A DNA stretch of 54,850 nucleotides. Source: Hymenobacter sp. IS2118 (GTDB lineage Bacteria; Bacteroidota; Bacteroidia; Cytophagales; Hymenobacteraceae). How positions within the stretch are numbered: the first letter of the stretch is position 1; every line of letters begins with the position of its first letter. Shown piece after piece: positions 7,376 to 17,900 of this stretch. The notes beneath the pieces were generated by a model. It had not been told where the DNA came from, did no database searches, and saw only the letters and a list, made by a program, of their open reading frames with translations. The stretch is taken from NCBI RefSeq assembly GCF_000715495.1, contig NZ_JNLX01000003.1, positions 1 through 54,850 on the forward strand. Reading direction: 5' to 3'. The position numbers and the translations under genes were made by a program.

Positions 7376-9571
7376 ATGAAGCAAGGGATTAAGCAAACTA
7401 AAACTTCCCGCCGCGACCGGCTTTGGCTGGTGCTGATGCTGCCTTGGCTGTTGTTTAAAACGACAGATAGCAAGGCCCAGGGAGTACCGGAGCCCGAGTT
7501 GGCGAACCCGGCAAATGCCACGGTGCCAGCTTTGTTGGGCGATACCTTACGGGTGCAGCTGGAGTTGCTGCCCAACTCGTTGGTAGCGGAGCCGGCTGAG
7601 CCTGTGAGCGTTGATTCGGCCCGGCTGGAATGGCTGCGAACCGCCCCAACGCTGCGCGACCTGGTGGGCGACCGGGTGAGTTGCTTCGAAACCGACGTGC
7701 CGCGGCAGTTCAACAATTCCGTAATGGCTTACGTGACCTTGTTCACGGCCCGCAACCGGAGCTATATGCAACGCGTGCTGGAGCGGGAAAACCTGTACTT
7801 CCCGCTGTTCGAGAAATACCTGGCGCAGTACAACCTGCCCACCGACTTAAAGTATCTGGCCGTAGTGGAGTCCGCTCTTATTCCGACGGCCAAATCGCCG
7901 GTAGGTGCCACCGGGCTGTGGCAGTTTATGGGGCCTACCGCCGGCGACCTGCGCCTGAAGCGCGATGAGTGGGTGGACGAACGCATGCACCCCGAAAAGG
8001 CTACTGAAGCCGCCTGCAAGCACCTGCGCTACCTCTACGGCGTTTTCCACGACTGGGAGCTGGTGCTGGCGGCCTACAACTGGGGCGCGGGCAGCGTGCA
8101 GCGCACCATGCGCCGCACCGGCAAAAAAACCTTCTGGGACCTCTACCCGCACATGCCCGCCGAAACGCGCAACTACGTGCCCACTTTCACGGCCATCATG
8201 TACAGCATGAAGTACGCCGACGCCCACGGCCTGCGCACCGACAACCTGAACTACCAACGCGCGGAGCCCATGGATACGCTGGGCCTGCGGGGCCAGGCCT
8301 TCGACCTGCGGCGGCTTAGCCAGGCCTGCGGCTATCAGGATTCCTCCTATCTATCCCGCTTTAACCCGGAGCTGCGGCAGGCGACGCTGCCCGCCGGCTA
8401 CCGGTCCTATGTGGTGCGTTATCCCGCCGCCGCCGCGGTGCACCTGGGCGACGTGGACCGCGCCACGCTACTTGATTATTGCCAGCCCACCGCCGCTTTG
8501 CCGCAACCGTTGGCGTTTATGCCGCCGCGCCTGAATGGCGTGGAGCCCTGGGCAGCCCGGCCATTGCTGGCCGCTACTGAAGGCCCGCGCGCCCGTGGCG
8601 AAGCCGAGGCGCCGCGCTTCCGGCGGGTGCCACATAAGGTGCGGCGTGGTGAGACGCTGGCCAGCGTGGCCGAGCGCTTCGAGGTGAGCCAGGCCCAGCT
8701 GCGCCGCTGGAACGACCTGCCCAAAGGCCGCCCGCTGAAGCCCGGCAAGCAGCTGGTGATATTCGTGCCGCAGCCCGTGGCGGCACCTTCTAAACCTGCG
8801 GCGCCTGCCGAAGCTGCCGCGCCGGTTGCCATTGCCGTGGCGACGCGCCCCGTGCGGCCCACGGTTGCTCCCGAGGTAGCTGCCGCCCGCCAGGCGCAGG
8901 CCGAGGCCAATGCCCGCGAGCTTGCACGGATGCAGGAAATCGCGCGCCAGGAAAAAACCCAGGAAGCCCGCCTGGCTGGTATCCGGCAGCGCCAAGCCAT
9001 TCAGCAGGCCGCGGCGGAGGCGCAGGCCCGCGTAGCCGCCAGCCGGCTGGCCAAGGCCCAGGCAGCGGAAGCCAAACGCAACGAAGCCAAACCAGCCGCT
9101 GAGCTGGCAGTTGCCGGTGAAATTGCCGATGAAGTGACACCGGCCGGTAATGCCGAAGGAACGGCCTACACCGTGCGCAAAGGCGACACCCTGACCAAGC
9201 TGGCCCGCGACTACAAGGTGAGCGTGGCGCAAGTGGTGGCGTGGAACGGACTGGATTCGGAAAAGGTGGCGGCGGGCCAACGGCTGGTATTCTCCGCGCC
9301 GGCTGAGGATGAGGAAATACCGGCTGAAGCCACCCCTCGAAAGCAACCCGTCGGCAGGGCTACCAAGACGGCGGCAGTGGCTACTACGCGCCAGGCCCCG
9401 GCAATGGCCAAAGCATTGGGGTCTCCGAAAGTCCACCTGGTGCAGCGCGGCGATACACTTTTTAATATCTCGCGCCGCTTTGGCGTGAGCGTGAAAATCC
9501 TGCGTGAAGCCAATAACTTGATTTCGGACGAAGTGAAGCTGGGCCAGAAGCTACTGGTGCCGCAAGGATAA
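7376..9571 (+). CDS. mltD: MltD-like lytic transglycosylase with three LysM domains
   Basis: 731 residues. A basic N-terminus (TSRRDRLWLVLMLPWLLF) acts as signal or anchor. The SLT domain spans about 130-280, with catalytic Glu in YLAVVESALIP (about 165), then GATGLWQFMGPTAG and LAAYNWGAGSV. LysM1 is at about 420-463 (HKVRRGETLASVAERF), LysM2 at about 595-640 (TYTVRKGDTLTKLARDY) and LysM3 at about 685-730 (HLVQRGDTLFNISRRF). An Ala/Gln/Arg/Glu-rich helical linker of roughly 100 residues separates LysM1 from LysM2. It cleaves peptidoglycan glycan strands to 1,6-anhydro products in the periplasm. ATG 7376 follows a near -7 box (TACCCTTG, 7353-7360), so the longer upstream frame is not needed. 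Confidence 0.92.
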   Translation: MKQGIKQTKTSRRDRLWLVLMLPWLLFKTTDSKAQGVPEPELANPANATVPALLGDTLRVQLELLPNSLVAEPAEPVSVDSARLEWLRTAPTLRDLVGDRVSCFETDVPRQFNNSVMAYVTLFTARNRSYMQRVLERENLYFPLFEKYLAQYNLPTDLKYLAVVESALIPTAKSPVGATGLWQFMGPTAGDLRLKRDEWVDERMHPEKATEAACKHLRYLYGVFHDWELVLAAYNWGAGSVQRTMRRTGKKTFWDLYPHMPAETRNYVPTFTAIMYSMKYADAHGLRTDNLNYQRAEPMDTLGLRGQAFDLRRLSQACGYQDSSYLSRFNPELRQATLPAGYRSYVVRYPAAAAVHLGDVDRATLLDYCQPTAALPQPLAFMPPRLNGVEPWAARPLLAATEGPRARGEAEAPRFRRVPHKVRRGETLASVAERFEVSQAQLRRWNDLPKGRPLKPGKQLVIFVPQPVAAPSKPAAPAEAAAPVAIAVATRPVRPTVAPEVAAARQAQAEANARELARMQEIARQEKTQEARLAGIRQRQAIQQAAAEAQARVAASRLAKAQAAEAKRNEAKPAAELAVAGEIADEVTPAGNAEGTAYTVRKGDTLTKLARDYKVSVAQVVAWNGLDSEKVAAGQRLVFSAPAEDEEIPAEATPRKQPVGRATKTAAVATTRQAPAMAKALGSPKVHLVQRGDTLFNISRRFGVSVKILREANNLISDEVKLGQKLLVPQG

Positions 9572-9679
9572 AAAACCCTGCTTGCTTGCCACGTCGATGC
9601 TACCGCTTGGCGGGTTGGGTTATAAGCCAGCTACTGCCGGTGAGGTAAAATAAAGACGGCTTTGCTGCGTATTTCGCGC

Positions 9680-9687
9680 TAATTTCG
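9680..9687 (+). promoter_or_regulatory. Possible -7 box (TAATTTCG) ahead of the malic enzyme gene
   Basis: Seven of eight bases match TAnnTTTG, 53 nt before ATG 9740. Weak evidence on its own. Confidence 0.25.
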
Positions 9688-9739
9688 CCTATACGGCCGC
9701 GCTGCCTGCGCGGCCGTTTCTCATTTGTACTGCTTTTCG

Positions 9740-12010
9740 ATGCTGAAAACAAGCCAACAAGACGCCCTCAACTACCACTCCCAGGAGCCCGCCGGCAAGC
9801 TGGAAGTGGTGCCCACTAAGCCCATGAGCACGCAGCTCGACCTGGCCCTGGCCTACTCGCCCGGCGTGGCCGAACCCTGCAAAGCCATTGCCGCCAACCC
9901 GGACGACGTGTATAAATACACTGCCAAAGGCAACCTGGTGGCCGTGATTACCAATGGCACGGCAGTGTTGGGCCTGGGTAATATTGGCCCGGCAGCGTCC
10001 AAGCCGGTGATGGAAGGTAAGGGTGTGTTGTTCAAGAAGTTTGCGGGCATCGACTGCTTCGATATTGAGATTGATGCCACCGACCCCGACGAATTTATTC
10101 GCATCGTGAAGGCCCTGGAGCCCACGTTTGGCGGCATCAATCTGGAGGACATTAAGGCGCCGGAATGCTTTCGGATTGAAACCGAGCTGCGGGAGAAGAT
10201 GAATATTCCGCTGATGCACGACGACCAGCACGGCACGGCCATCATCACCTCGGCCGCGCTGCTGAACGGGTTGGAAATCGTGGGCAAGAAAATCGGTGAA
10301 ATCAAGCTCGTGGTGAGCGGCGCGGGCGCGGCGGCCGTGTCGTGCCTGCGGCTGTATTTGGCCCTGGGCCTGAATAAGGATAACGTGGTGGTGTTCGATA
10401 AGGACGGCATCATCAACGCGGCCCGCACCAATCTGGACCCGATTCAGATGCAGTTTGCCACTGCCCGCCCCATCACCACAATGGACGAGGCCATGGAAGG
10501 GGCCGACGTGTTCCTGGGCCTTTCGGCGGCCAACGTGCTGCCGGCGGGCTTGCTGCTGCGCATGGCGGCGCAACCCATGGTGTTTGCCCTGGCCAACCCC
10601 GACCCGGAAATCAGCTACCAGGTGGCGATGGCCACGCGCGATGACCTGATTATGGCCACCGGCCGGTCCGACCACCCCAACCAGGTGAACAACGTGCTGG
10701 GCTTTCCCTACATTTTCCGGGGCGCGCTGGACGTGCGCGCCACCGAAATCAACGAGGCCATGAAGCTGGCCGCCGTGCACGCGCTGGCCGAGCTGAGCAA
10801 GGAGTTCGTGCCCGAAATTGTAAACAAAGCCTACGGCGACAATACGTTGTCGTTTGGTCCGAACTATCTGATTCCCAAGCCGCTCGACCCACGCCTCATT
10901 ACTACTATTAGTCCGGCGGTGGCGCGGGCGGCCATGGAAAGCGGCGTGGCCCGCCTGCCCATCACCGACTGGGCGGCCTATGAAGACCAGCTCCGGGCCC
11001 GCCTCGGCGTGAACCAGAAGATGATGAACCGCATGACCTCGGCTGCCAAGGCCAACCCCAAGCGGGTGGTATTTGCGGAAGCCGACAACTATAAAATTCT
11101 CAAAGCAGCCCAGATTCTGCGCGACGAAGGCATTGCCATGCCCATTCTGCTGGGGTCGCAGGAAGCCATCGAAACCATTGCCCGCGCCAATAGCCTGGAT
11201 TTGGAAGGCTGCGAAATTATCAACATTCTGAAGCAGGACGAGAAGCGCGCCGAGTACGCTGCCCTGCTCTATCAGAAACGGCAGCGGCGCGGCATGACGC
11301 TCTACGAAGGCCGCCGCCTGATGCGTGAGCGCAACTATTACGCCGCCATGATGGTGGAAACCGGCGAGGCCGACGCCTGCATTACCGGCCTGACCAAGGA
11401 CTACGGCAAGAGCATTATTCCCTCGCTGCAAGTAATTGGCACCGAAGAAGGCGTGCGGCGCGTGGCGTCGATGTACATCATTCAGCACAAAAAAGGCCCG
11501 TACTTTTTCGCCGATACCACGGTGAACATCAACCCCACGGCCGAGGAAATGGTGGAAATTATCGGCCTCACGGCGCGGGCGGTACGCTTTTTCGATGCTG
11601 AGCCGCGCATGGCCGTTATCAGCTATTCCAACTTTGGCTCGAATTCCGGGCCGCTGCCCGAGAAAACCCGCCGCGCCACCGAGCTGGCCAAAGCCCGCTT
11701 CCCGGACCTGCTCATCGACGGCGAGATGCAGGCCAACGTGGCCCTCAGCCCGCAGCTGCTTCAGGAGCACTACGACTTCAGCCCCCTGGCCGAAAAAGGT
11801 GCCAATACGCTGATTTTCCCCAACGTAGAGTCGGCCAACATTGCTTACAAGGTGCTCCAGGAAATTGGTGGTGCCGAAGTCATTGGGCCGGTGCTCATGG
11901 GCATGCGCAAGCCGGTACACATTCTGCAGCTGGGCGCCAGCGTGCGCGAAATCGTGAACATGGCCGCCATTGCCGTGGTCGACGCGCAGCTGGGTAGCAA
12001 AGGGTTGTAA
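9740..12010 (+). CDS. maeB: NADP-dependent malic enzyme fused to a phosphotransacetylase domain
   Basis: 756 residues. N-terminal malic enzyme: PMSTQLDLALAYSPGVAEPC, then GIDCFDIEID, the DDQHGTAIITSAALLNGLE motif and the nucleotide fold VVSGAGAAAVSCLRL. The C-terminal 330 residues are a PTA_PTB domain (TSAAKANPKRVVFAEAD, then MVETGEADACITGLTKDY and IGPVLMGMRKPVHILQLG). It decarboxylates malate to pyruvate and makes NADPH. In MaeB-type enzymes the PTA part is usually regulatory, responding to acetyl-CoA, rather than catalytic. ATG 9740 begins MLKTSQQDALNYHSQEP, the family's usual start. Confidence 0.95.
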   Translation: MLKTSQQDALNYHSQEPAGKLEVVPTKPMSTQLDLALAYSPGVAEPCKAIAANPDDVYKYTAKGNLVAVITNGTAVLGLGNIGPAASKPVMEGKGVLFKKFAGIDCFDIEIDATDPDEFIRIVKALEPTFGGINLEDIKAPECFRIETELREKMNIPLMHDDQHGTAIITSAALLNGLEIVGKKIGEIKLVVSGAGAAAVSCLRLYLALGLNKDNVVVFDKDGIINAARTNLDPIQMQFATARPITTMDEAMEGADVFLGLSAANVLPAGLLLRMAAQPMVFALANPDPEISYQVAMATRDDLIMATGRSDHPNQVNNVLGFPYIFRGALDVRATEINEAMKLAAVHALAELSKEFVPEIVNKAYGDNTLSFGPNYLIPKPLDPRLITTISPAVARAAMESGVARLPITDWAAYEDQLRARLGVNQKMMNRMTSAAKANPKRVVFAEADNYKILKAAQILRDEGIAMPILLGSQEAIETIARANSLDLEGCEIINILKQDEKRAEYAALLYQKRQRRGMTLYEGRRLMRERNYYAAMMVETGEADACITGLTKDYGKSIIPSLQVIGTEEGVRRVASMYIIQHKKGPYFFADTTVNINPTAEEMVEIIGLTARAVRFFDAEPRMAVISYSNFGSNSGPLPEKTRRATELAKARFPDLLIDGEMQANVALSPQLLQEHYDFSPLAEKGANTLIFPNVESANIAYKVLQEIGGAEVIGPVLMGMRKPVHILQLGASVREIVNMAAIAVVDAQLGSKGL

Positions 12011-12027
12011 AGAATTAGATAGTTATC

Positions 12028-12085
12028 CATACAATCGCGCCCTGACGCACCCGCTGAGATGGTTGCGTCAGGGCGCGATGGTATG
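12028..12085. repeat. Long hairpin behind the malic enzyme gene
   Basis: Arms of 22 bases pair with one or two mismatches: CATACAATCGCGCCCTGACG with its complement CGTCAGGGCGCGATGGTATG, around a 14-nt loop. It lacks a T-run, so it is not a standard intrinsic terminator; it may be a repeat element or protect the 3' end of the mRNA. Confidence 0.6.
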
Positions 12086-12123
12086 AGCAGCTAAGAATTC
12101 CTATTTCTTTATTTCTTTGCGGA

Positions 12124-13935
12124 ATGAAGAAAATTCTCCTCCGTAGCGCTGGCGTACTGCTGCTCTTGCTGGTCGCATTCGTTGTGAATGCGACCTGGTT
12201 CAAACCAGTGTTTATTCGCGCTTTTTACGAGCGGGTGTTCATCGAATTTGCCTTCGATTCGCCGGAGCTGCTGTCCAGCCTGCGCATGGTGGAGCAATTT
12301 GGCGTGCAGGGGCACAATAAGGAATTGAATGACTTGTCGGAAGCTGCCGCAACCCGGCAGGCCGAGCGCCTGCGCCACAACCTCGACGTGCTGCACAGCT
12401 ACGATGTGAGCGGCATGGACACCCAGCAGAAGCTGTCGTACGACGTGCTCGACTGGTTTATGAGCACCGCCGCCGAGGGCGACAAGTTTCGCTACGACAA
12501 TTACCCGGTGAACCAGCTGTTTGGGGTGCAGAACGGGTTTCCCACCTTCATGGCCACCACGCATCAGGTGCATAACCAGCGCGATGCCGAGTACTATAAC
12601 CTGCGCCTGGGCAAAGTGAAAACCCAGTTCGCGCAGGTGCTGGAGGGCCTCAAAATACGGGAGCAGCACGGCGTGGTGCCGCCCACGTTCGTCATCGACA
12701 AAGTGCTGGCCGAGATGACAGCTTTCGTGGCCCAGCAGCCCGAGGCAAACATTCTCTACACGTCGCTGGCCGAGAAGCTGGGTAAGGTGACGGAGATGGA
12801 AAAGGCTGAAAAGGACCGACAGCTAGCCGAAGCCAAAAACCAGCTCGCGACGGCCGTATACCCCGCTTACCAGTCGCTCATTACCTACTTCACCGCGCTC
12901 CGGCCGCGCTCCACTACCGATGCCGGGGTGTGGAAATTCCCCGACGGGGCCGCCTACTACGCCTACTGCCTCAAGCAAAACACCACTACCGACCTCACGC
13001 CCACCCAAATCCACGACCTGGGCCTGCGCGAAGTGGCGCGTATCGAAGGCGAGATGCAAACCATTCTGCAAGCTCAGGGCCTTAACGGGCCGGCCGTGGG
13101 GCCGCTGATGGCCAAACTAAACCAGGAACCCCGCTTTTTGTATCCGGACTCGGATTCGGGCCGGGCGCAGATTCTGGCCGACTACAAGCGCATTCTGGCC
13201 GAAGTGAATGCCGGTCTGGAGCTAGCGTTTCGCGAGCGGCCCCAGGCGGCGCTCGACGTGCAGCGCGTGCCGGAATTCAAGGAGAAAACCGCGCCCGGCG
13301 CCTACTACAACCGCGCGGCCGGCGACGGCTCCCGGCCCGGCGTGTTCTACGCCAACTTGTACGACGTAGCGGCCACGCCCCGGTTTGGCATGCGCACGCT
13401 GGCCTACCACGAAGGCATTCCGGGCCACCACTTCCAAATCAGCGTGCAGCAGGAGCTGAAAGGGCTGCCCACTTTTCGCACGCTGGTACCGTTTACGGCC
13501 TACACCGAGGGCTGGGCGCTGTATGCCGAGCGACTGGCCTGGGAAATGGACTTCCAAAAAGACCCCTTCGATAACCTGGGCCGCCTGCAGGCCGAGCTGT
13601 TTCGGGCCGTGCGGCTGGTGGTGGACACCGGCCTGCACGACAAGCGCTGGACCCGCGAGCAGGCCATTGCCTACATGGGCAGCCACACCGGCGAAGCGGC
13701 CACCGACGTAGAGGCCGAGATTGAGCGCTACATCGTGATGCCCGGCCAGGCGTGTTCCTATAAAGTGGGGATGCTGAAAATTCTGGAGCTGCGCGAACGC
13801 GCCCGGCAGCAGCTCGGCCCCAAATTCGACCTGCGCGACTTCCACGCCGTGGTACTGAAAAATGGCGCCCTGCCGCTCACCATTCTGGAGCGCGTGGTGA
13901 ACGAATACATTGCCACTAAAAAAGCCAGCACCTAA
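12124..13935 (+). CDS. DUF885-family metallopeptidase-like protein
   Basis: 603 residues, with an N-terminal hydrophobic signal or anchor (ILLRSAGVLLLLLVAFVVNA). The body is all-helical. The DUF885 signature HEGIPGHHFQ (about 429-438) resembles an HExxH-type zinc site, followed about 30 residues later by TEGWALYAERLAWEM (about 461-475), whose Glu would be the third ligand. Family members are thought to be carboxypeptidase-like enzymes, mostly uncharacterised. The N-terminal segment places it in the periplasm or inner membrane. It starts at ATG 12124 just after the stretch TATTTCTTTG, a loose -7 box. Confidence 0.85.
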   Translation: MKKILLRSAGVLLLLLVAFVVNATWFKPVFIRAFYERVFIEFAFDSPELLSSLRMVEQFGVQGHNKELNDLSEAAATRQAERLRHNLDVLHSYDVSGMDTQQKLSYDVLDWFMSTAAEGDKFRYDNYPVNQLFGVQNGFPTFMATTHQVHNQRDAEYYNLRLGKVKTQFAQVLEGLKIREQHGVVPPTFVIDKVLAEMTAFVAQQPEANILYTSLAEKLGKVTEMEKAEKDRQLAEAKNQLATAVYPAYQSLITYFTALRPRSTTDAGVWKFPDGAAYYAYCLKQNTTTDLTPTQIHDLGLREVARIEGEMQTILQAQGLNGPAVGPLMAKLNQEPRFLYPDSDSGRAQILADYKRILAEVNAGLELAFRERPQAALDVQRVPEFKEKTAPGAYYNRAAGDGSRPGVFYANLYDVAATPRFGMRTLAYHEGIPGHHFQISVQQELKGLPTFRTLVPFTAYTEGWALYAERLAWEMDFQKDPFDNLGRLQAELFRAVRLVVDTGLHDKRWTREQAIAYMGSHTGEAATDVEAEIERYIVMPGQACSYKVGMLKILELRERARQQLGPKFDLRDFHAVVLKNGALPLTILERVVNEYIATKKAST

Positions 13936-13958
13936 GCCGCAGGCTACCCGGTAACTTG

Positions 13959-14007
13959 GGAATCGCCGCCATCGTGCCTGCGCACGGAGGCGGCGATTCC
14001 TTTTTTT
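13959..14007 (+). terminator. Terminator behind the DUF885 gene
   Basis: A 12-bp stem GGAATCGCCGCC / GGCGGCGATTCC around an 18-nt loop, followed by seven Ts, 24 nt after the stop codon. Confidence 0.9.
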
Positions 14008-14034
14008 AATCAAATTATTTCGCCGAAAAGCCGG

Positions 14035-14042
14035 TAGATTTG
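14035..14042 (+). promoter_or_regulatory. -7 box (TAGATTTG) ahead of ruvA
   Basis: An exact TAnnTTTG match just behind the preceding terminator, giving a leader of about 125 nt to the ruvA ATG. No clear -33 TTTG. Confidence 0.4.
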
Positions 14043-14174
14043 GGATAGAAACCGGCGTGTGTGCTGTTGGGCTGGTCGGCCGGTTCCGGCTTTTTGTTAG
14101 TTCTTCGGGCACTTGTTTCGTGCCTGCGTCCGTTGCCGGGTGCGGGCGCCGCCTCGCTTTTATCCCTTTCCCGC

Positions 14175-14780
14175 ATGATTGCCTACCTCGACGGTAAACT
14201 CGCTTACAAAGACGCCACCCAGGCCATTGTTGACATCCTGGGCGTGGGCTACGAAGTCCGCATTTCGCTGGCCACCTACTCCAAGCTGCCGGCCGAGGGT
14301 GCGGCCACCAAAATCTACACCTACCAGCACATTAAGGAGGACGGGCAAACGCTCTACGGCTTCCTCGACCCCAGTGAGAAGGCGCTGTTTATGCTTCTGA
14401 TTTCGGTGTCGGGCATCGGGCCGGGCACGGGCATCGTGATGGTGAGCAGCATGAGCGTGGGCGAAATCCGGGAGGCCATCGTGAGCGGCAACGTGCGGGC
14501 CATTCAGAGCATCAAAGGCGTGGGGCCGAAAACGGCCCAGCGCGTGATTCTGGACCTGCAGGACAAGCTGCGCAAGGACGAAATGCTGGCCAAAGCCGGC
14601 GTGGACACCGTGCCCCTGGCCCGCCAGCACAATACCCGCCGCGCCGAAGCGTTGCAGGCCCTGGTGACCCTGGGCTTCGCGCGGGCCGCCGCCGAGAAGC
14701 TCCTCGACCAGATTCAGCACAAGCACGGTGGCGAGCTGACCGTGGAGGAATTGATTAAATTTGCTTTGAAGTCGCATTGA
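14175..14780 (+). CDS. ruvA: Holliday junction branch-migration protein RuvA
   Basis: 201 residues from ATG 14175 (MIAYLDGKLAYKDATQAIVD). The N-terminal OB fold (residues 1-63) is followed by helix-hairpin-helix motifs (LLISVSGIGPGTGIVMV and IQSIKGVGPKTAQRVILDL, residues about 70-130) and a C-terminal UBA-like domain (RRAEALQALVTLGFARAAAE). RuvA binds four-way junctions as a tetramer and recruits RuvB helicase. The open frame extends upstream, but this ATG matches the family start and length. It precedes sprA, an arrangement I recall as common in Bacteroidota. Confidence 0.95.
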   Translation: MIAYLDGKLAYKDATQAIVDILGVGYEVRISLATYSKLPAEGAATKIYTYQHIKEDGQTLYGFLDPSEKALFMLLISVSGIGPGTGIVMVSSMSVGEIREAIVSGNVRAIQSIKGVGPKTAQRVILDLQDKLRKDEMLAKAGVDTVPLARQHNTRRAEALQALVTLGFARAAAEKLLDQIQHKHGGELTVEELIKFALKSH

Positions 14781-14800
14781 GTCGCGGCGGTTTTGAGCGG

Positions 14801-14914
14801 TTAGCCAATAGCTTTTAGCTACTAGCCACATTCATCATTTTGCTTCTTTCCAAAGCATCATTAAACCACCGATTTCCATCAGCTATCAGCTAACAGCTAT
14901 TGGCTAACAGCTAC
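14801..14914. repeat. AGCTAACAG-type inverted repeat ahead of sprA
   Basis: A perfect 13-bp inverted pair, TTAGCCAATAGCT (14801-14813) and AGCTATTGGCTAA (14895-14907), separated by about 80 bases that contain more AGCTA words. The same vocabulary builds the larger repeat at 41312-41400, and looser traces lie at about 34400-34430. Confidence 0.6.
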
Positions 14915-14937
14915 ATGGCCACTATTCATTTATCTGC

Positions 14938-17900
14938 TTGAAATTCGGTCAGAAACTACTTCCTGCCTCGGTTGTCGCGCTTGCATCCTTGCTTACGTGG
15001 TGGTCACAGGCCGCGCCGTTGGCCAGTGCCCGCCGGCCCGGCACATGGCTCCGGGCCAGCCACGTTTTGGCCGCCGATACGCCGAACCCGGTAGCCGACA
15101 CCACGGGGCCTTACGTCCCCAGCCGGCGCCCCAGGGTGCAGGCCCAGGACCGGCCTGGCAGCCCCTTCGGCACCCGCCGCCGCGAGTCGCCGCTGATACT
15201 GCCGCTGCCCAGCAACGTGAAGCTGAACGTGACCGTGGACGACAGCCTGACCCAGTTTGACGTGCAGGAAAAGGTGGGCGCCGACATTGACTACCGCGAC
15301 CCCAGCGTGCTTAGCTACGAGCAGTACGAGGAGTTCCAGCGCCGGCAGGGCGTGCGCGACTACTACCGCCAGAAAGCCAGGGGCGGCGTAACCGGGCCCG
15401 CGGCGGCGGCGGGCACCCCCCAGGCCCAGCGCCTGATTCCCAAAATTTACCTCGGGCCGGTGGCCAACCGCATTTTTGGCGGTAGCTACGTCGATATCCG
15501 GCCGGCCGGCTCGGTGGCCCTCAAGTTTGGCTGGCGCCACAATAAGAACGAAAACCCGGCCCTGACTTTGCGCCAGCAGAGCGTGGGCGACTTTTTGTTC
15601 GAGCAGAACATCAACGTCAACCTCACCGGCGCCATCGGCACCAAGCTCAAGCTGGTGTTCAACTACGACACCAAAGCTTCGTTCGACTTCGACAACCAGA
15701 TGAAGTTCGACTACGTGGGCGAGGAAACCGACATCATTCAGAAGCTGGACCTGGGCAACGTGAGTCTGCCGCTCACCAACTCGCTGGTGCAGGGCGGGCA
15801 AAATTTGTTCGGCATCAAAACCCAGCTGCAGTTTGGTAAGCTTGGCGTAACGGCCGTGGCCGCCACCGTGCGCGGCACCGCCGACGAGGTGCGCATTCAG
15901 AACGGCGCCCAGAGCCGGCAGTACGAAATCAAGGCCAGCCAGTACGAGCGGGACCGGCACTTTTTCCTGTCGCATTTCTTCCGCGACCGCTACGACCAGG
16001 CCCTGCGCAACCTGCCCACCATCCAGAGCGGCGCCACCATTACGCGCCTGGAAGTGTACGTGACCAACGACAACCGCACCACCGAAAACCTGCGCAACGT
16101 GGTGACGCTCATGGATATTGGCGAACCCCTGCGGCTCTACCGGGACAAGTACCGCCTGGGCAGCCCCACCCCGCGGGTGCCGGCCGATAATGAAGCCAAC
16201 CGGCTGTACCAGACCATTATCGACGGTGGGCCGCAGGCCCGAGACAACCTGGGCGTCGATAACTTCCTGCAGATAGGCCAGGGCCTGAGCAAGAACCTTG
16301 ATTTTGAGCGGGTGCGGGCCCGCAAGCTCGACCCGCGCGAGTACACGTTTAATGCGCAGCTGGGCTACGTGTCGCTGAACACGGCCCTGCTGCCCGACCA
16401 GGTGCTGGGCGTAAGCTTCCAGTACCTCTACAACGGGACGACCTACCAGGTGGGCGAAACCCAGGATGAGTACGGCAACCGCCGGCCCGACGACGTGGTG
16501 TTTCTGAAAATGCTGCGGGCCAGCAACCCCGGCGTGGGCGTGGCCGACCCCAGTCGCAACCCGCAGAATGCCAACCTGCTGACGCTGAACACGCCGACCT
16601 GGGATTTGATGATGAAAAACGTGTATCCGCTGAATGCTTCGCAGCTGCAGCGTGATAACTTTCAGCTCCAGATTATTTACAAGGATGACGAAACCGGGGT
16701 GGATTTGATTTCGCTGAAGGAAGGCATCAAAATCGCCAATCGGCCCATCATCGAGGTGTTGAACCTCGACAACGTGAACCCCAACAACGACCGCAACCCG
16801 GACGGCAACTTCGACTTTTTTCCCGGCGTCACGATTGACCCGGAGCTGGGCAAAATCATTTTCCCGAACGTGGAGCCCTTCGGTTCCTACCTGCGCACGC
16901 AGTTCGACCCCAGCGAAACTGAGCTGATTGACAAATACGTGTACTCGGAGCTCTACAACCAGACCCAGAGCGACGCCCAGCAGCTGCAGGTGAAGGACAA
17001 GTTTTTCCTGCGCGGGCGCTTTCAGGGTGGGGCCGCTTCCGACGAAATCAACCTGCCCGGCATTGGCATTGCGCAGGGCTCGGTGCGGGTGCGCTCGGGC
17101 TCCACGCTGCTGACGGAGGGCGTGGACTACCAGGTGTTTTACGACCAGGCCAAGGTGAAAATCCTGAACCCGGCCTACCTAAACTCGGCCAACGAGCTGC
17201 GGGTGGAATTTGAGAAAAACGCCTTGGTGCAGGTGCAGCCGCGCCGGCTGGTGGGCGTGCGCCTCGACTACCGCCTGAGCGACGACGTGAACATTGGTGG
17301 CACGGCCCTGCACCTGCTCGAAAACCAGGCGCCCGGCATCAACCGCGTCAACATCGGCGACGAGCCGGGCAACAACACCATCGTGGGCGTGGATGGCAGT
17401 ATTCGGAAAGACAGCCGGGTGCTCACCAAGTACCTCGACATGCTGCCCTTTGTGTCGACCAAGGAAATTTCCACCATTTCCTTCGGCGGCGAGTTTGCCA
17501 AGCTGCTGCCGGGCCGCTCGCAGCTCGGCAACGGCGAAAACGGGGTTTCCTACATCGACGACTTTGAGAATGCCCGCACGCCCTACACGCTGGGCGGGCT
17601 GGCGTCTATTCCGGCGTGGCGGCTGGCCAGCACGCCGCTGCCCATCACCGGCAGCACGGCCGTGGGCCTGCCTTATAACTACCAGCGCGCCCGCCTGGCT
17701 TGGTACACCATCGACCAGAGCTACTACACCGGCGGCCCCAACGTGCCCGGCAACATCAACCCGGCCGATTTGACTAACCACTACATCCGCGGCATCAAGC
17801 GCGATGAGGTGTTCCCGAATAAGGACCTGGGCGCCACCGGCAACGGCTACGAGTACACCTTCGACATGGCGTACTATCCCGGCGAGCGTGGCGCCTACAA

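Noticed and set aside
9689..11920. 743-codon open frame on the minus strand
   Set aside because: Antisense to maeB, rich in His, Gly and Val; a shadow of GC-rich codon use with no domain signal.
14790..14935. CRISPR-like repeats ahead of sprA
   Set aside because: The AGCTA words are irregular and palindromic, without equal spacers; no cas genes nearby.
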